DNA from: Sphaerotilus hippei
GTDB taxonomy: Bacteria > Pseudomonadota > Gammaproteobacteria > Burkholderiales > Burkholderiaceae_C
Assembly: GCF_003201595.1 (NCBI RefSeq)
Contig: NZ_QJJS01000005.1
Coordinates: 212,688-276,687 of the forward strand
Length of the DNA stretch: 64,000 bases
Reading direction: 5' to 3'
Shown here: piece after piece, positions 51,194 through 59,560 of the stretch
Layout: every line of letters begins with the position of its first letter
Position numbering within the stretch: position 1 is the stretch's first letter
The notes under the pieces: generated by a model
The model's database searches: none
What the model saw: only the letters and a program-made list of their open reading frames with translations
What the model was told of the DNA's origin: nothing
Made by a program: the position numbers and the translations under genes

Positions 51194-52390
51194 TCAGCCA
51201 AGATCGGACTCGTCCTGATAGACCTTCTGCAGCGACGCCTTGAAGGCGGCGCTGGAGAATCTCTGCTGCGCGGCTTGGCGTGCGGCCGCACCGATGCGCT
51301 GACGCAGCAGCGGTGCATCGATCAGCAGGCCCACGCTGATGAACAGATCGTCTTCGGTGGCGCACAGCAGACCGGTCTCGCCATCCTTGATCAGCGTGCG
51401 GTGTTGCGGGGTGTCGATGACCACGCAGGTCTTGCCCATGGCCATGGCTTCCTGGACGTGCAGGGCGGAGCCGTGTGCATCGGTCGGTGCGATGAAGATC
51501 CAGGCATCCGACATGGCCTGGGCCCGGGCGAGCGCATCGCTGGCGCCGGCCTGGGCGACACCGGCGGCCCGCAGGCGCACCGTGGAGTCCGTGTCGACGG
51601 CGTCCACCCAGCGGAAGCGCAGCCCGGACCGCAGGCCGGCCATCAGGATGGCCAGCTGGGTGAAGCGTTCGACGCAGCCGCGGCGATCATGGTGCACTCC
51701 GGCGACGACCAGCGGGTGTTCGCTCTCCGTCGTCTCGGCCTGGAAATAGGCGGGATCGACCCAGTTTTCCACCAGCCCGATGGGCTGGGTGGTCAGCCGG
51801 CCCACACGCTGGGCATCGAGCGAGGAGTGCGCGACCGGATGGAAGCGAACGCTTCTGAGCAGCGGTGCCAGCAGGGTGCGGGCCCAGCGCTGCACGGGCG
51901 TCGCCCCCTTCAGCAGCCTGGAGCCGTGTGGCGAGTAGTACCAGCGCAGACCTTCGGTGCTCGAGCGCAGCGCGGCCGCGGCGAGCAGCGTGGGGGTGTA
52001 GCCATGCAGGTGCACGGCGCTGGCTTCCTGCTGGTGCAGTTCACGGCGCACGGCGGCCATCCAGCGCAGCCAGGACAGGACCGGGCCGCCCTGGCGGCTG
52101 ATGCGCACCACCTTCACGGCGGGATGGAAGACCCGCTCCGTGGTGTCTCCGGGCGCACGGTCCATCATGACGATGGTCTGGGCCTGCGGGCCGGCCGAGC
52201 CGAGGTCGGAGGCGGCCCGCAGGAAGCTGTAGAGCGCATCGGTCACCTCGCCCACCGCATGCACCACCACCACGGGTGACTCGCTGCGTTGCCGCAGGTT
52301 GAGCACCTGCCCGGAGGGCAGGGCGGGTGAATGCAGGCCGGCGACCTGATCGGTGACCGTCTGGAGCGAGGTGCGGCGTCGGACATTCAT
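51194..52390 (-). CDS. Glycosyltransferase family 4-like protein (EPS locus)
   Basis: This 398-residue protein has GT-B character. The N-terminal half contains VVVVHAVGEVTDALYSFLRAASDLG and VHLHGYTPTLLAAAAL. The C-terminal motif is DAHGSALHVQEAMAMGKTCVVIDT, a diverged E-x7-E region in which Asp and His replace the usual first Glu neighbourhood. Position directly after the initiating sugar transferase suggests it adds the second sugar. Specificity is unknown. Confidence 0.8.
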   Translation of the reverse strand: MNVRRRTSLQTVTDQVAGLHSPALPSGQVLNLRQRSESPVVVVHAVGEVTDALYSFLRAASDLGSAGPQAQTIVMMDRAPGDTTERVFHPAVKVVRISRQGGPVLSWLRWMAAVRRELHQQEASAVHLHGYTPTLLAAAALRSSTEGLRWYYSPHGSRLLKGATPVQRWARTLLAPLLRSVRFHPVAHSSLDAQRVGRLTTQPIGLVENWVDPAYFQAETTESEHPLVVAGVHHDRRGCVERFTQLAILMAGLRSGLRFRWVDAVDTDSTVRLRAAGVAQAGASDALARAQAMSDAWIFIAPTDAHGSALHVQEAMAMGKTCVVIDTPQHRTLIKDGETGLLCATEDDLFISVGLLIDAPLLRQRIGAAARQAAQQRFSSAAFKASLQKVYQDESDLG

Positions 52391-52400
52391 GATCGGGACC

Positions 52401-53078
52401 TCATCGAGCGCCGTGGCGGTTCAGGACGACGAGAACGGTGCGCAGCAGGATGCCGGCATCGTGGGCGAGCGAGCGCTGCTCGACGTACTGGCGATCCAGC
52501 GCGACCCGTTCGTCGTAGCTCAGCTCGTTGCGGCCGCTGACCTGCCACAGGCCGGTGATGCCCGGTCGCGCCACCAGGTAGTGCCAGCGCGAGGCGCCAT
52601 AACGCTCCAGCTCTTCCACCGTGATCGGACGGGGCCCGACGAAGGCCATCTCGCCGCGCAACACGTTGAACAGCTGCGGCAGTTCGTCGAGGCTGGACTT
52701 GCGCAGGAACTGGCCGATGCGCGTGATGCGCGGATCGTTGACCAGCTTGTGGTCACGCTCCCACTCGGCCCGCGCGACCGGATCGCTGGCGAGCAGCTGG
52801 GCCAGGGCCTGCTGGGAGTCCGTGCGCATCGACCGGAACTTGAAGCAGCGGAACAGCTGGCCACGCCGGCCGACCCGGTAGTGGCAGTAGAAGATCGGTG
52901 CGCCGTCGTCGATGTACACGAACAGCGCCACCAGGGCCATCACCGGCAGCAGCACCGGCAGCAGGGCGACGGCCAGCAGCAGGTTGATCAGGGTGTGCAT
53001 CCGCTCGCGAGCCATCGACCTGTCGTACAGGCGGGCAACGCGGACACGTCCCGCGTGCAAGCTTGTGTTTGCATTCAT
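52401..53078 (-). CDS. Undecaprenyl-phosphate sugar phosphotransferase (monotopic PGT, EPS initiation)
   Basis: This enzyme starts repeat-unit synthesis by transferring a sugar phosphate to undecaprenyl phosphate at the inner membrane. The 225-residue protein has one re-entrant hydrophobic helix (about 28-55) and the catalytic domain: PIFYCHYRVGRRGQLFRCFKFRSM, the Asp131-Glu132 dyad in KSSLDELPQL, and VGPRPITVEE with RPGITGLWQVSGRN. The short form lacks the extra N-terminal helices of WbaP. It is the first gene of the EPS locus. Confidence 0.92.
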   Translation of the reverse strand: MNANTSLHAGRVRVARLYDRSMARERMHTLINLLLAVALLPVLLPVMALVALFVYIDDGAPIFYCHYRVGRRGQLFRCFKFRSMRTDSQQALAQLLASDPVARAEWERDHKLVNDPRITRIGQFLRKSSLDELPQLFNVLRGEMAFVGPRPITVEELERYGASRWHYLVARPGITGLWQVSGRNELSYDERVALDRQYVEQRSLAHDAGILLRTVLVVLNRHGAR

Positions 53079-53600
53079 TCAACCCTCTCCTGGTCCGCTG
53101 AGACCGACACACCACACGAGAAGCTAGGTTAGCCGCCCTCCGCCTGCTTCGATCGCCCGCCCCCCTTGGATCCGGGTGGGCGATGCATGCACGCGTACCC
53201 CTCATCGCGATCGTGCAAACAAGCACTGATTTTTCTATTGATTTGAAGCATCAACTGTACAGCCCGGATTTTTCTGCGGCACGTGCCCGCGGCTGACCAG
53301 CGTGGTGAAGCGTTAATTTGACTGGAAGTGGCCAGGGAATACGCGAATCCGTGAGAATTTTCGCACGAGCATCTGCCGCTGAATACGGATGCGCACGGTG
53401 CCGGAAGGCCTGCGGCTGGGGCATTCCCACCGGTGGCTCGTGGCCTGCCGTCATGGCTCACCCCCCGGATGCAAGGGCGTCCAGAGGGAGAAGGACGACG
53501 CCCGATCGTGGATCCTCGTTCTCGAGATCCTGAAGTGGAAAAAACTCTTCAGGATCGGAAGTGACACCTGTTTGCGGGGGTCGTGAGCCAGGTTCACCCC
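53079..53600. other. 522-base non-coding region upstream of the EPS locus
   Basis: No supported gene lies here. A GC-rich hairpin at 53152-53184 (ATCGCCCGCCC with GGGTGGGCGAT) sits 74 bases before the first EPS gene. An AT-rich segment at about 53213-53270 is the likeliest promoter zone. A perfect ten-base inverted repeat, GATCCTGAAG at 53526-53535 and CTTCAGGATC at 53547-53556, with an A-rich loop, lies 45 bases after the amidohydrolase stop but has no T tail. The region could carry EPS regulatory sites or an untranslated leader. Confidence 0.5.
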
Positions 53601-54812
53601 TCAGCAAGGGGATGTGGGGGCCAGGCAACGCTCGACCAGGCGAACCCAGAAAGATCCTCCGAGCGGAATCAGGTCGTCGTTGAAGTCGTAATGGGGGTTG
53701 TGCAGCGTGCAGGGGCCCAGGTCATGTCCGGCCGGGCTGTCGTCCTGCCGGTGGTCGCCGTCGCCGTTGCCGATGAAGAAGTAGGCCCCCGGCCTGGCCT
53801 GCAGGAAGAAGCTGAAGTCTTCCGCGCCCATCGTCGGCTCGAAGCGCAGCGTGGCCTCGTGGCCGACCAGGTCGTGCATCACCTCGCGCACCAGCTCGGT
53901 CTCGCGCGGGTGGTTGACGGTCGGCGGGTAGTTGCGCACGAACTCGAACTCGATCTCGGCGCCGAAGGCCGCACCCGTGTGGTGCGCGATGTCGCGCATG
54001 CGCTGCTCGATCAGGTCGAGCACGGCGGTCGAGAAGGTCCGTACCGTGCCCTGGACCTCGCAGTGGTCCGGGATGACGTTGGTGACCTCGCCCGCGTGGA
54101 TCATCGTCACCGAGATCACGGCCGCGTCGAGCGGCTTGCGGTTGCGCGTGATGATGGTCTGGAAAGCCTGCACCATCTGGCAGGCCACGGGCACCGGATC
54201 GATGCCCAGGTGGGGCAGGGCGGCGTGGGCGCCCTTGCCGGTGATGCGGATGCGGAACTCGTTGCTCGAGGCCATGCACGGGCCGTCGCACAGGCCGAAC
54301 TGGCCCGCCGGGATGCCGGGCCAGTTGTGCATGCCGTAGATCTCGTCCATCGGAAAACGCTCGAACAGGCCGTCCTCCATCATGGCGCGGGCGCCGCCGC
54401 CGCCCTCTTCGGCCGGCTGGAAGACCAGGTAGACGGTGCCGTCGAAATGGCGGTGGCGCGCCAGGTGCTGGGCGGCGGCCAGCAGCATCGCGGTGTGGCC
54501 GTCGTGGCCGCAGGCGTGCATCCGGCCGGGGTGGCGGCTGGCGTGGGCAAAACGGTTGTGCTCGGTCATCGGCAGGGCGTCCATGTCGGCACGCAGGCCG
54601 ATCGCTCGGTCCGAGCGGCCCTGGCGCAGCACGCCGACCACCCCCGTCCTGCCGATGCCGCGGTGCACGGGGATGCCCCAGCCGGCGAGCGTGCTGGCCA
54701 CGAGCTCGGCGGTCCGGACCTCCTCGTAGGCCAGTTCGGGGTGGGCGTGCAGGTCGCGGCGCAGCGAGGCGATGCCCGGTGCGGCGGTGACGATGGGTTC
54801 GATCAGGGTCAT
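53601..54812 (-). CDS. M20 family metallo-amidohydrolase (hippurate-hydrolase-like)
   Basis: This zinc-dependent cytoplasmic enzyme would cleave N-acyl amino acids. The 403-residue protein has metal and catalytic residues in LRADMDALP, MHACGHDGHTAMLL and VFQPAEEGGGGA, the dimerisation domain near 185-300 (GKGAHAALPHLGIDP), and the terminal Zn-binding H in CTLHNPHYDFND. The substrate cannot be deduced; hippurate hydrolase, aminoacylase and IAA-amino-acid hydrolase share this fold. It is divergent from the molybdopterin enzyme with 90 bases between starts. Confidence 0.92.
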   Translation of the reverse strand: MTLIEPIVTAAPGIASLRRDLHAHPELAYEEVRTAELVASTLAGWGIPVHRGIGRTGVVGVLRQGRSDRAIGLRADMDALPMTEHNRFAHASRHPGRMHACGHDGHTAMLLAAAQHLARHRHFDGTVYLVFQPAEEGGGGARAMMEDGLFERFPMDEIYGMHNWPGIPAGQFGLCDGPCMASSNEFRIRITGKGAHAALPHLGIDPVPVACQMVQAFQTIITRNRKPLDAAVISVTMIHAGEVTNVIPDHCEVQGTVRTFSTAVLDLIEQRMRDIAHHTGAAFGAEIEFEFVRNYPPTVNHPRETELVREVMHDLVGHEATLRFEPTMGAEDFSFFLQARPGAYFFIGNGDGDHRQDDSPAGHDLGPCTLHNPHYDFNDDLIPLGGSFWVRLVERCLAPTSPC

Positions 54813-54902
54813 GGCGTGATCTCCGTGCCGGCAAGAAACATGTCCGGGGCCGATTTTCCGTCGGGCTTGGGGCGGGTGCCGCCTCGTGCCATCATTTCAT
54901 CC

Positions 54903-56966
54903 ATGTCTTCGTCCGCTCCCGAATCCGTCCTGCCGCCGATCACCCAGGTCACCGGCGCCTGTCCCCACGATTGCCCGGACACCTGCGCGATGCAGGTCAG
55001 CGTCCAGTCCGGTCGGGTGGTGCGCATCCAGGGGCATCCCGATCATGCGAACACCCGGGGCGCGCTGTGCACCAAGGTGTCGCGCTACGCCGAGCGCACC
55101 TACCACCCGGAGCGGCTGTTGCAACCTTTGCGCCGGGTCGGCGCGAAGGGGGAAGGCCGCTTCGAGCCGGTCAGCTGGGACGAGGCGCTGGACGACATCG
55201 CCTCGCGCCTGGGCGCGATCGCGGCCCGCGACCCCCAGGCCATCGTGCCCTACAGCTATGCCGGCACGATGGGGCTGCTGCAGGGGGAGTCGATGGCCGC
55301 CCGGTTCTTCCACCGGCTGGGGGCGTCCCTGCTCGATCGCACCATCTGCGCGTCCGCCGGCGGGGAGGCGCTGGCGCTGACCTACGGTGGCAAGGTGGGC
55401 ATGCCGGTGGCGCAGTTCGCCGACAGCCGCCTGATCCTGATCTGGGGCAGCAACTCGATCGCGTCCAACCTGCATTTCTGGACCCACGCCCAGGCGGCTC
55501 GCCGTGCCGGCGCCCGGCTGGTGTGCATCGATCCGCGCCGCACCGACACGGCCGACAAGTGTGACGAGCACCTCGCGCTGCGTCCGGGCACCGATGCCGC
55601 GCTGGCGCTGGCGCTGATGCACGAGCTGATCGTGCACGACGGGCTCGATCAGGACTACCTCGATCGCCACACCAGCGGCTGGCCGGCCCTGCGCGAGCAG
55701 GCGCTGGACTGGCCGCCCGAGCGTGCGGCCCGGGTCTGCGGGCTCGAGGCCGAGCGCATCCGTGCGCTGGCCCGGGACTGGGCCCGGATCCGGCCGGCGT
55801 CGATCCGCCTGAACTACGGCATGCAGCGCGTGCGGGGCGGAGGCAATGCCGTGCGCCTGATCGCGGCCTTGCCCTGCCTGACGGGCGCCTGGCGCGAGCG
55901 CGGCGGCGGCCTGCTGCTGTCGAGTTCGGGCTGGTTCAAGCCGGTGCGCGACGACGCCGCGCTGCAGCGCCCGGACCTGCTCGCCGGTCGCCAGCCCCGG
56001 CTGATCAACATGAGCACCATCGGCGACGATCTGCTGCGGCCGGCGTCGGCCGAGTTCGGCCCGCGCATCGAGGCGCTGATCGTCTACAACAGCAACCCGG
56101 TGGCGGTCGCGCCCCAGTCGTCGCGGGTAGTGGCCGGTTTCCGGCGCGAGGACCTCTTCACCGTCGTGCTGGAGCATTTCCTGACCGACACCGCCGATCA
56201 CGCCGACTACGTGCTGCCGGCCACCACCCAGCTCGAGCATCTGGACGTGCACACCAGCTACGGCCACACCGACGTGCTGCTCAACCGGCCGTCGATCGCG
56301 CCGGTGGGCGAGGCCCTGCCCAACACCGAGATCTTCCGTCGCCTGGCGGCCCGCATGGGCTTCGACGAACCCTGCATGGCCGACGACGACGAGGCGCTGG
56401 CGCGCCAGTCGCTGACCGGACCGGTGCGCTACGAGGACCTGCTCGAGCGTGGCTGGCTGACGCTGGACCTGCCCGAGCGGCCGTTTGCCGACGGGGGATT
56501 CCCGACCGCCGACGGGCGCGCGCATTTCACGCCCGAGGGCCACGGCGTCGCGACCTTCCTCGCGCCGCATGAAAGTGCCGACTCGGCGCCCGAGCTGGCC
56601 CGGCGCTACCCGCTGGCGATGATCTCGCCGCCGGCGCGGCATTTCCTGAACTCGACCTTCGTCAACGTGCGCTCGCTGCGTGACATCGAGGGCGAGCCGG
56701 TGCTGGAGATGCACGACGACGACGCACGGGCCCGCGGCCTGGTCGACGGCATGCTGGTGCGGGTCTGGAACGACCGCGGCGAATACCACTGCGTGCTGCG
56801 CCTGAACCGGCGCGCCCGTGCCGGCGTGGTGCACGGCCTGGGCATCTGGTGGCGCAAGCTGGGGGTGCGTGGCACCAACGTCAACGAGCTGACCCACCAG
56901 CAGCTCACCGACCTGGGCCGCGCGCCCTGCTTCTACGACACGCTGGTGGAGGTCGAGCCCGCGTGA
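54903..56966 (+). CDS. Molybdopterin-dependent oxidoreductase (DMSO-reductase family)
   Basis: The 687-residue protein starts at the ATG at 54903; the much longer open frame upstream is antisense to the amidohydrolase. Cluster ligands are C20, C24, C28 and C56 (ACPHDCPDTC...ALCTK). Molybdopterin-binding regions follow, with ILIWGSNSIASN, DPRRTDTADKCDEHLALRPGTD and a C-terminal MopB_CT domain (LEMHDDDARARGLVDGMLVRVWN). No signal peptide is seen, so it is probably cytoplasmic. No partner electron-transfer subunit is encoded nearby. The substrate is unknown. Its stop overlaps the next gene by four bases. Confidence 0.9.
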   Translation: MSSSAPESVLPPITQVTGACPHDCPDTCAMQVSVQSGRVVRIQGHPDHANTRGALCTKVSRYAERTYHPERLLQPLRRVGAKGEGRFEPVSWDEALDDIASRLGAIAARDPQAIVPYSYAGTMGLLQGESMAARFFHRLGASLLDRTICASAGGEALALTYGGKVGMPVAQFADSRLILIWGSNSIASNLHFWTHAQAARRAGARLVCIDPRRTDTADKCDEHLALRPGTDAALALALMHELIVHDGLDQDYLDRHTSGWPALREQALDWPPERAARVCGLEAERIRALARDWARIRPASIRLNYGMQRVRGGGNAVRLIAALPCLTGAWRERGGGLLLSSSGWFKPVRDDAALQRPDLLAGRQPRLINMSTIGDDLLRPASAEFGPRIEALIVYNSNPVAVAPQSSRVVAGFRREDLFTVVLEHFLTDTADHADYVLPATTQLEHLDVHTSYGHTDVLLNRPSIAPVGEALPNTEIFRRLAARMGFDEPCMADDDEALARQSLTGPVRYEDLLERGWLTLDLPERPFADGGFPTADGRAHFTPEGHGVATFLAPHESADSAPELARRYPLAMISPPARHFLNSTFVNVRSLRDIEGEPVLEMHDDDARARGLVDGMLVRVWNDRGEYHCVLRLNRRARAGVVHGLGIWWRKLGVRGTNVNELTHQQLTDLGRAPCFYDTLVEVEPA

Positions 56967-58102
56967 GTGCCCGGTCGGTGTTCCGGCTTGCCCGACGGGC
57001 GCTGGTGGCCGGCGCGATGGCGCTGGCCACGCTGCCGGGCGGGGCGACCGGGCCGGCCGGACCGGCACCGGTCGAGGAGTCCTGGCTCGAACGGGTCGCC
57101 TACCTCTGGCAGTCGGTGCGCGGACACCTGGACCTGCTCGCCCGAACGCAGGACGTCGACGAGCTGATCGCCGCCCCGGCCACCCCGGCGGCGCTGCGCG
57201 AGCGCCTGCAGGTCGCCCGCGGGCTGCGCCGCTACGCGGTGAACGCGCTGGGCCTGCCCGACAATCCGGCCTACCGGCGCCATGCCACCCTGGGGCGCCG
57301 TGCGGTGGTGTGGAACGTGGTGGCGGCGCCCGAACTGTCGCTGCGCCTGCACACCTGGTGTTTTCCGGTGGCTGGCTGCGTCGGCTACCGGGGTTATTTC
57401 GACGAGGCACAGGCCCGCGCGCTGGCGCAGCGCCTGGTCCGCCAGGGCTGGGAGGTGCATGTCTACGGGGTGCCGGCCTATTCGACGCTCGGCCGGCTGC
57501 CCGGGCGATGGCTGGCCGATCCGCTGCTCGACACCTTCATCGGCCTCGACGACGCCGAACTGGCGCGGCTGATGTTCCACGAGCTGGCGCATCAGGTGGT
57601 CTATGTCGCCGACGACACCATGTTCAACGAATCCTATGCCAACGCCGTCGGCGCCCTGGGCGCGCAGGCCTGGCTGGCGTCGACCGGGCAGGGGGAGCAG
57701 GCCGAGGCGGTGCGACAGCGGGATGCGCGCCGGGTCGATTTCGAGGCGCTCGTGGGTCGCTACCGGGCCGAGCTGGAGGCGCTTTACGCCAGCGAGGCGA
57801 CGCCCGAGGCCAAGCGGGTGGCCAAGCAGCAGCTGTTCGAGGCGATGCGCTCGGAGCACCGCCAGATGAAGGCGCAGCGCTGGGCCGGCCATGCCGGATA
57901 CGACCGCTTCTTCGCCGAACTCGGCAATGCGCGGCTGGGGGCGATGGCCTCCTATGTCCAGCAGCAAGGGGACTTCGAGCGGCTGTTCGTGCACTGCGGC
58001 GAGCACTTCGGACGCTTTCACGCCGAGGTGGCCCGGCTGGCCGCGCTGGCGCCGGGCGAGCGCGCCGACGCGTTGTCGGCGAGCCGCTGCGAGCGACCGT
58101 GA
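56963..58102 (+). CDS. Putative zinc aminopeptidase (gluzincin-like, HELAH motif)
   Basis: The GTG at 56963 overlaps the TGA of the preceding gene and gives 379 residues. The N-terminus looks like a signal sequence (about 5-30), so export is likely. The zinc motif is H206-E207-x-x-H210 in FHELAHQ, with the probable third ligand E223 in NESYANAVG. This matches the proteobacterial family annotated as predicted aminopeptidase (DUF2265-like). The coupling to a molybdopterin oxidoreductase is unexplained. It converges on the acyl-CoA-binding protein gene. Confidence 0.8.
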   Translation: MSARSVFRLARRALVAGAMALATLPGGATGPAGPAPVEESWLERVAYLWQSVRGHLDLLARTQDVDELIAAPATPAALRERLQVARGLRRYAVNALGLPDNPAYRRHATLGRRAVVWNVVAAPELSLRLHTWCFPVAGCVGYRGYFDEAQARALAQRLVRQGWEVHVYGVPAYSTLGRLPGRWLADPLLDTFIGLDDAELARLMFHELAHQVVYVADDTMFNESYANAVGALGAQAWLASTGQGEQAEAVRQRDARRVDFEALVGRYRAELEALYASEATPEAKRVAKQQLFEAMRSEHRQMKAQRWAGHAGYDRFFAELGNARLGAMASYVQQQGDFERLFVHCGEHFGRFHAEVARLAALAPGERADALSASRCERP

Positions 58103-58109
58103 CCGGCGC

Positions 58110-58376
58110 TCAGCGCAGGGAGTCGTACAGGTCGATGTACTGCTGCTGGGCGGTCGCGGGTGCCAGGCCTTCGACGCCTTTCCAGGCGTCCCACTTGGCC
58201 CGGGCGATGAAATCGGCAAAACCGGGTCGATCACCCTGCACGTCGCCGCTGCTGCCCTGCTTGTACAGCGCATAGAGGCGCAGCAGCGTCTGGTTGTCCG
58301 GGCGTTCCGGCAGTTGCTTGGAGGCGGCGACGGCGGCGTCGAAACGGGTCCTGAGATCGTCTTGGGGCTGGGTCAT
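58110..58376 (-). CDS. Acyl-CoA-binding protein
   Basis: This small cytoplasmic protein carries medium- to long-chain acyl-CoA esters. The 88-residue product is a single ACBP four-helix bundle with LRLYALYKQGSSGD, the conserved KWDAWKGVEGL and a closing YIDLYDSL. The ATG is at 58374-58376. It lies 75 bases after cheZ on the same strand but is functionally unrelated. Bacterial ACBPs are patchily distributed and common in Burkholderiales. Confidence 0.93.
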   Translation of the reverse strand: MTQPQDDLRTRFDAAVAASKQLPERPDNQTLLRLYALYKQGSSGDVQGDRPGFADFIARAKWDAWKGVEGLAPATAQQQYIDLYDSLR

Positions 58377-58451
58377 GGGGCGCGATGGAAGTGACGGGTC
58401 ATTATCCGGGGCGCGGTCCACCGGACGCTGTCACCCCGGTGTCGCGCCGGC

Positions 58452-59084
58452 TCAGAAACCGAGGCTGGCGAGCAGGTCGTCGACTTCGCTCTGGTTCTGG
58501 ACCACGTCGGTGCGGCCCTCGTGGGAGACCACCGGGCCCTGCAGCACCGTCAGGTCGACCTTCTCGCGCTGATCGGGTGGCACCACCTGCACCAGCAGCT
58601 TGACGAGGCTGTCCTCCAGGTCGTTGGCCAGCGCCACGACCTTGGAGACCACCTGGCCGGTCAGGTCGTGGAAGTCCTGGGCCAGCATGATGTCGGTCAG
58701 GTGCTGGTCGATGCGTGCGGTCGAGGCCTCGACGTCGTGCACGAAGTTCAGCAGCGCGCCGCTGGCGACCGCCTTGACCGGATTGGCCACCAGCGCCTGG
58801 GCCAGCGCCCGGGTGTCCTGGGCGATGCGCTGGTGTTCCAGCTTGGCGTGGTCCACCGAGTTCAGCACCTTGTTGGCGGCGTCGCTCGTCTTGTTGGCGA
58901 TGTAGGTCAGGCGGCTGCGGGCGTCGGGCAGGCCTTCGCTGGCGATCTGCAGCTTGGGCATCACGCCCAGCTGCTGCATCGTGTCGTGCAGCAGGCGCGT
59001 GATCGTGCCGATCTGTTGAAACACTTCCGGGGAGGTGATGACACCTTCCTTGGGTGTCAGGGCGGTGATGTCCTCGATCCTCAT
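58452..59084 (-). CDS. cheZ: Chemotaxis protein phosphatase CheZ
   Basis: CheZ removes the phosphate from CheY-P and terminates the motor signal. The 210-residue protein has the long helical hairpin with the catalytic block AQDFHDLTGQVV (D140 and Q144) and the C-terminal CheY-binding peptide QSEVDDLLASLGF. It starts 11 bases after cheY, so the two are co-expressed. Confidence 0.96.
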   Translation of the reverse strand: MRIEDITALTPKEGVITSPEVFQQIGTITRLLHDTMQQLGVMPKLQIASEGLPDARSRLTYIANKTSDAANKVLNSVDHAKLEHQRIAQDTRALAQALVANPVKAVASGALLNFVHDVEASTARIDQHLTDIMLAQDFHDLTGQVVSKVVALANDLEDSLVKLLVQVVPPDQREKVDLTVLQGPVVSHEGRTDVVQNQSEVDDLLASLGF

Positions 59085-59095
59085 GGCGTGTCTCC

Positions 59096-59494
59096 TCAGG
59101 CGGTGGCCGCGATCTTCTGCATGATCTTGGTGACTTTTTCTTCCAGCGTGGCCTTGGTGAAGGGCTTCACGATGTAGCCGGCCGCACCGCTCTGGGCCGC
59201 GCGCACGATGTCTTCCTTGCGCGCCTCGGCCGTCACCATCAGCACGGGGATGTGCTTGAGGGTCTCGTCCTTCTTGATCGCGTCGAGCAGGTCGAAGCCG
59301 GTCATGTTGGGCATGTTGATGTCGCTGACCACGAAGTCGAAGCGACCGTTGCGCATCATGTTCAACGCGACGGCGCCGTCCTCGGCTTCTTCGACGTTGT
59401 TGCAGCCCATCTCCTTGAGCAGGCCGCGCACGATGCGCCGCATCGTCGAGAAGTCATCGACAACCAGGAATTTGAGGTCGGTGGAGACAGTCAT
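59096..59494 (-). CDS. cheY: Chemotaxis response regulator CheY
   Basis: CheY carries the phosphorylation signal from CheA to the flagellar switch. The 132-residue receiver domain has acidic D13 and D14, the phosphorylated D58 in [10 protein letters not shown]88 in MVTAEA and K110 in YIVKPF. It differs from a canonical set in no key residue. A FliA-like promoter overlaps the end of motB just upstream. Confidence 0.97.
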   Translation of the reverse strand: MTVSTDLKFLVVDDFSTMRRIVRGLLKEMGCNNVEEAEDGAVALNMMRNGRFDFVVSDINMPNMTGFDLLDAIKKDETLKHIPVLMVTAEARKEDIVRAAQSGAAGYIVKPFTKATLEEKVTKIMQKIAATA

Positions 59495-59533
59495 GAGAAT
59501 CCCTTGAAGGACAACAGGAAGTGTGTTGGATGT

Positions 59534-59560
59534 TTATCGACCGCCCTGGGGCGGACTTGA
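59534..59560 (-). promoter_or_regulatory. FliA (sigma-28)-like promoter for cheYZ at the end of motB
   Basis: On the minus strand TCAAGTCC (59560-59553), 11 bases, then GTCGATAA (59541-59534) match the enterobacterial consensus TAAAGTTT-N11-GCCGATAA at five and seven of eight positions with exact spacing. The TAA is also the motB stop. It would give cheYZ extra flagellar-class expression. Confidence 0.6.

Noticed and set aside
53129..53461. A 110-codon minus-strand frame upstream of the EPS locus
   Set aside because: Its composition is unconvincing, it has no ribosome-binding site or recognisable motif, and it overlaps a strong hairpin.
53526..53556. Perfect ten-base inverted repeat as the terminator of the amidohydrolase gene
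   Set aside because: Neither strand has a T run after the stem; the A/T tract is inside the loop. It is kept only as an unexplained repeat.
53583..54902. N-terminal extension of the molybdopterin enzyme frame by 440 codons
   Set aside because: The extension is antisense to the M20 amidohydrolase and is His/Val/Arg-rich nonsense; the ATG at 54903 precedes the first conserved residues.
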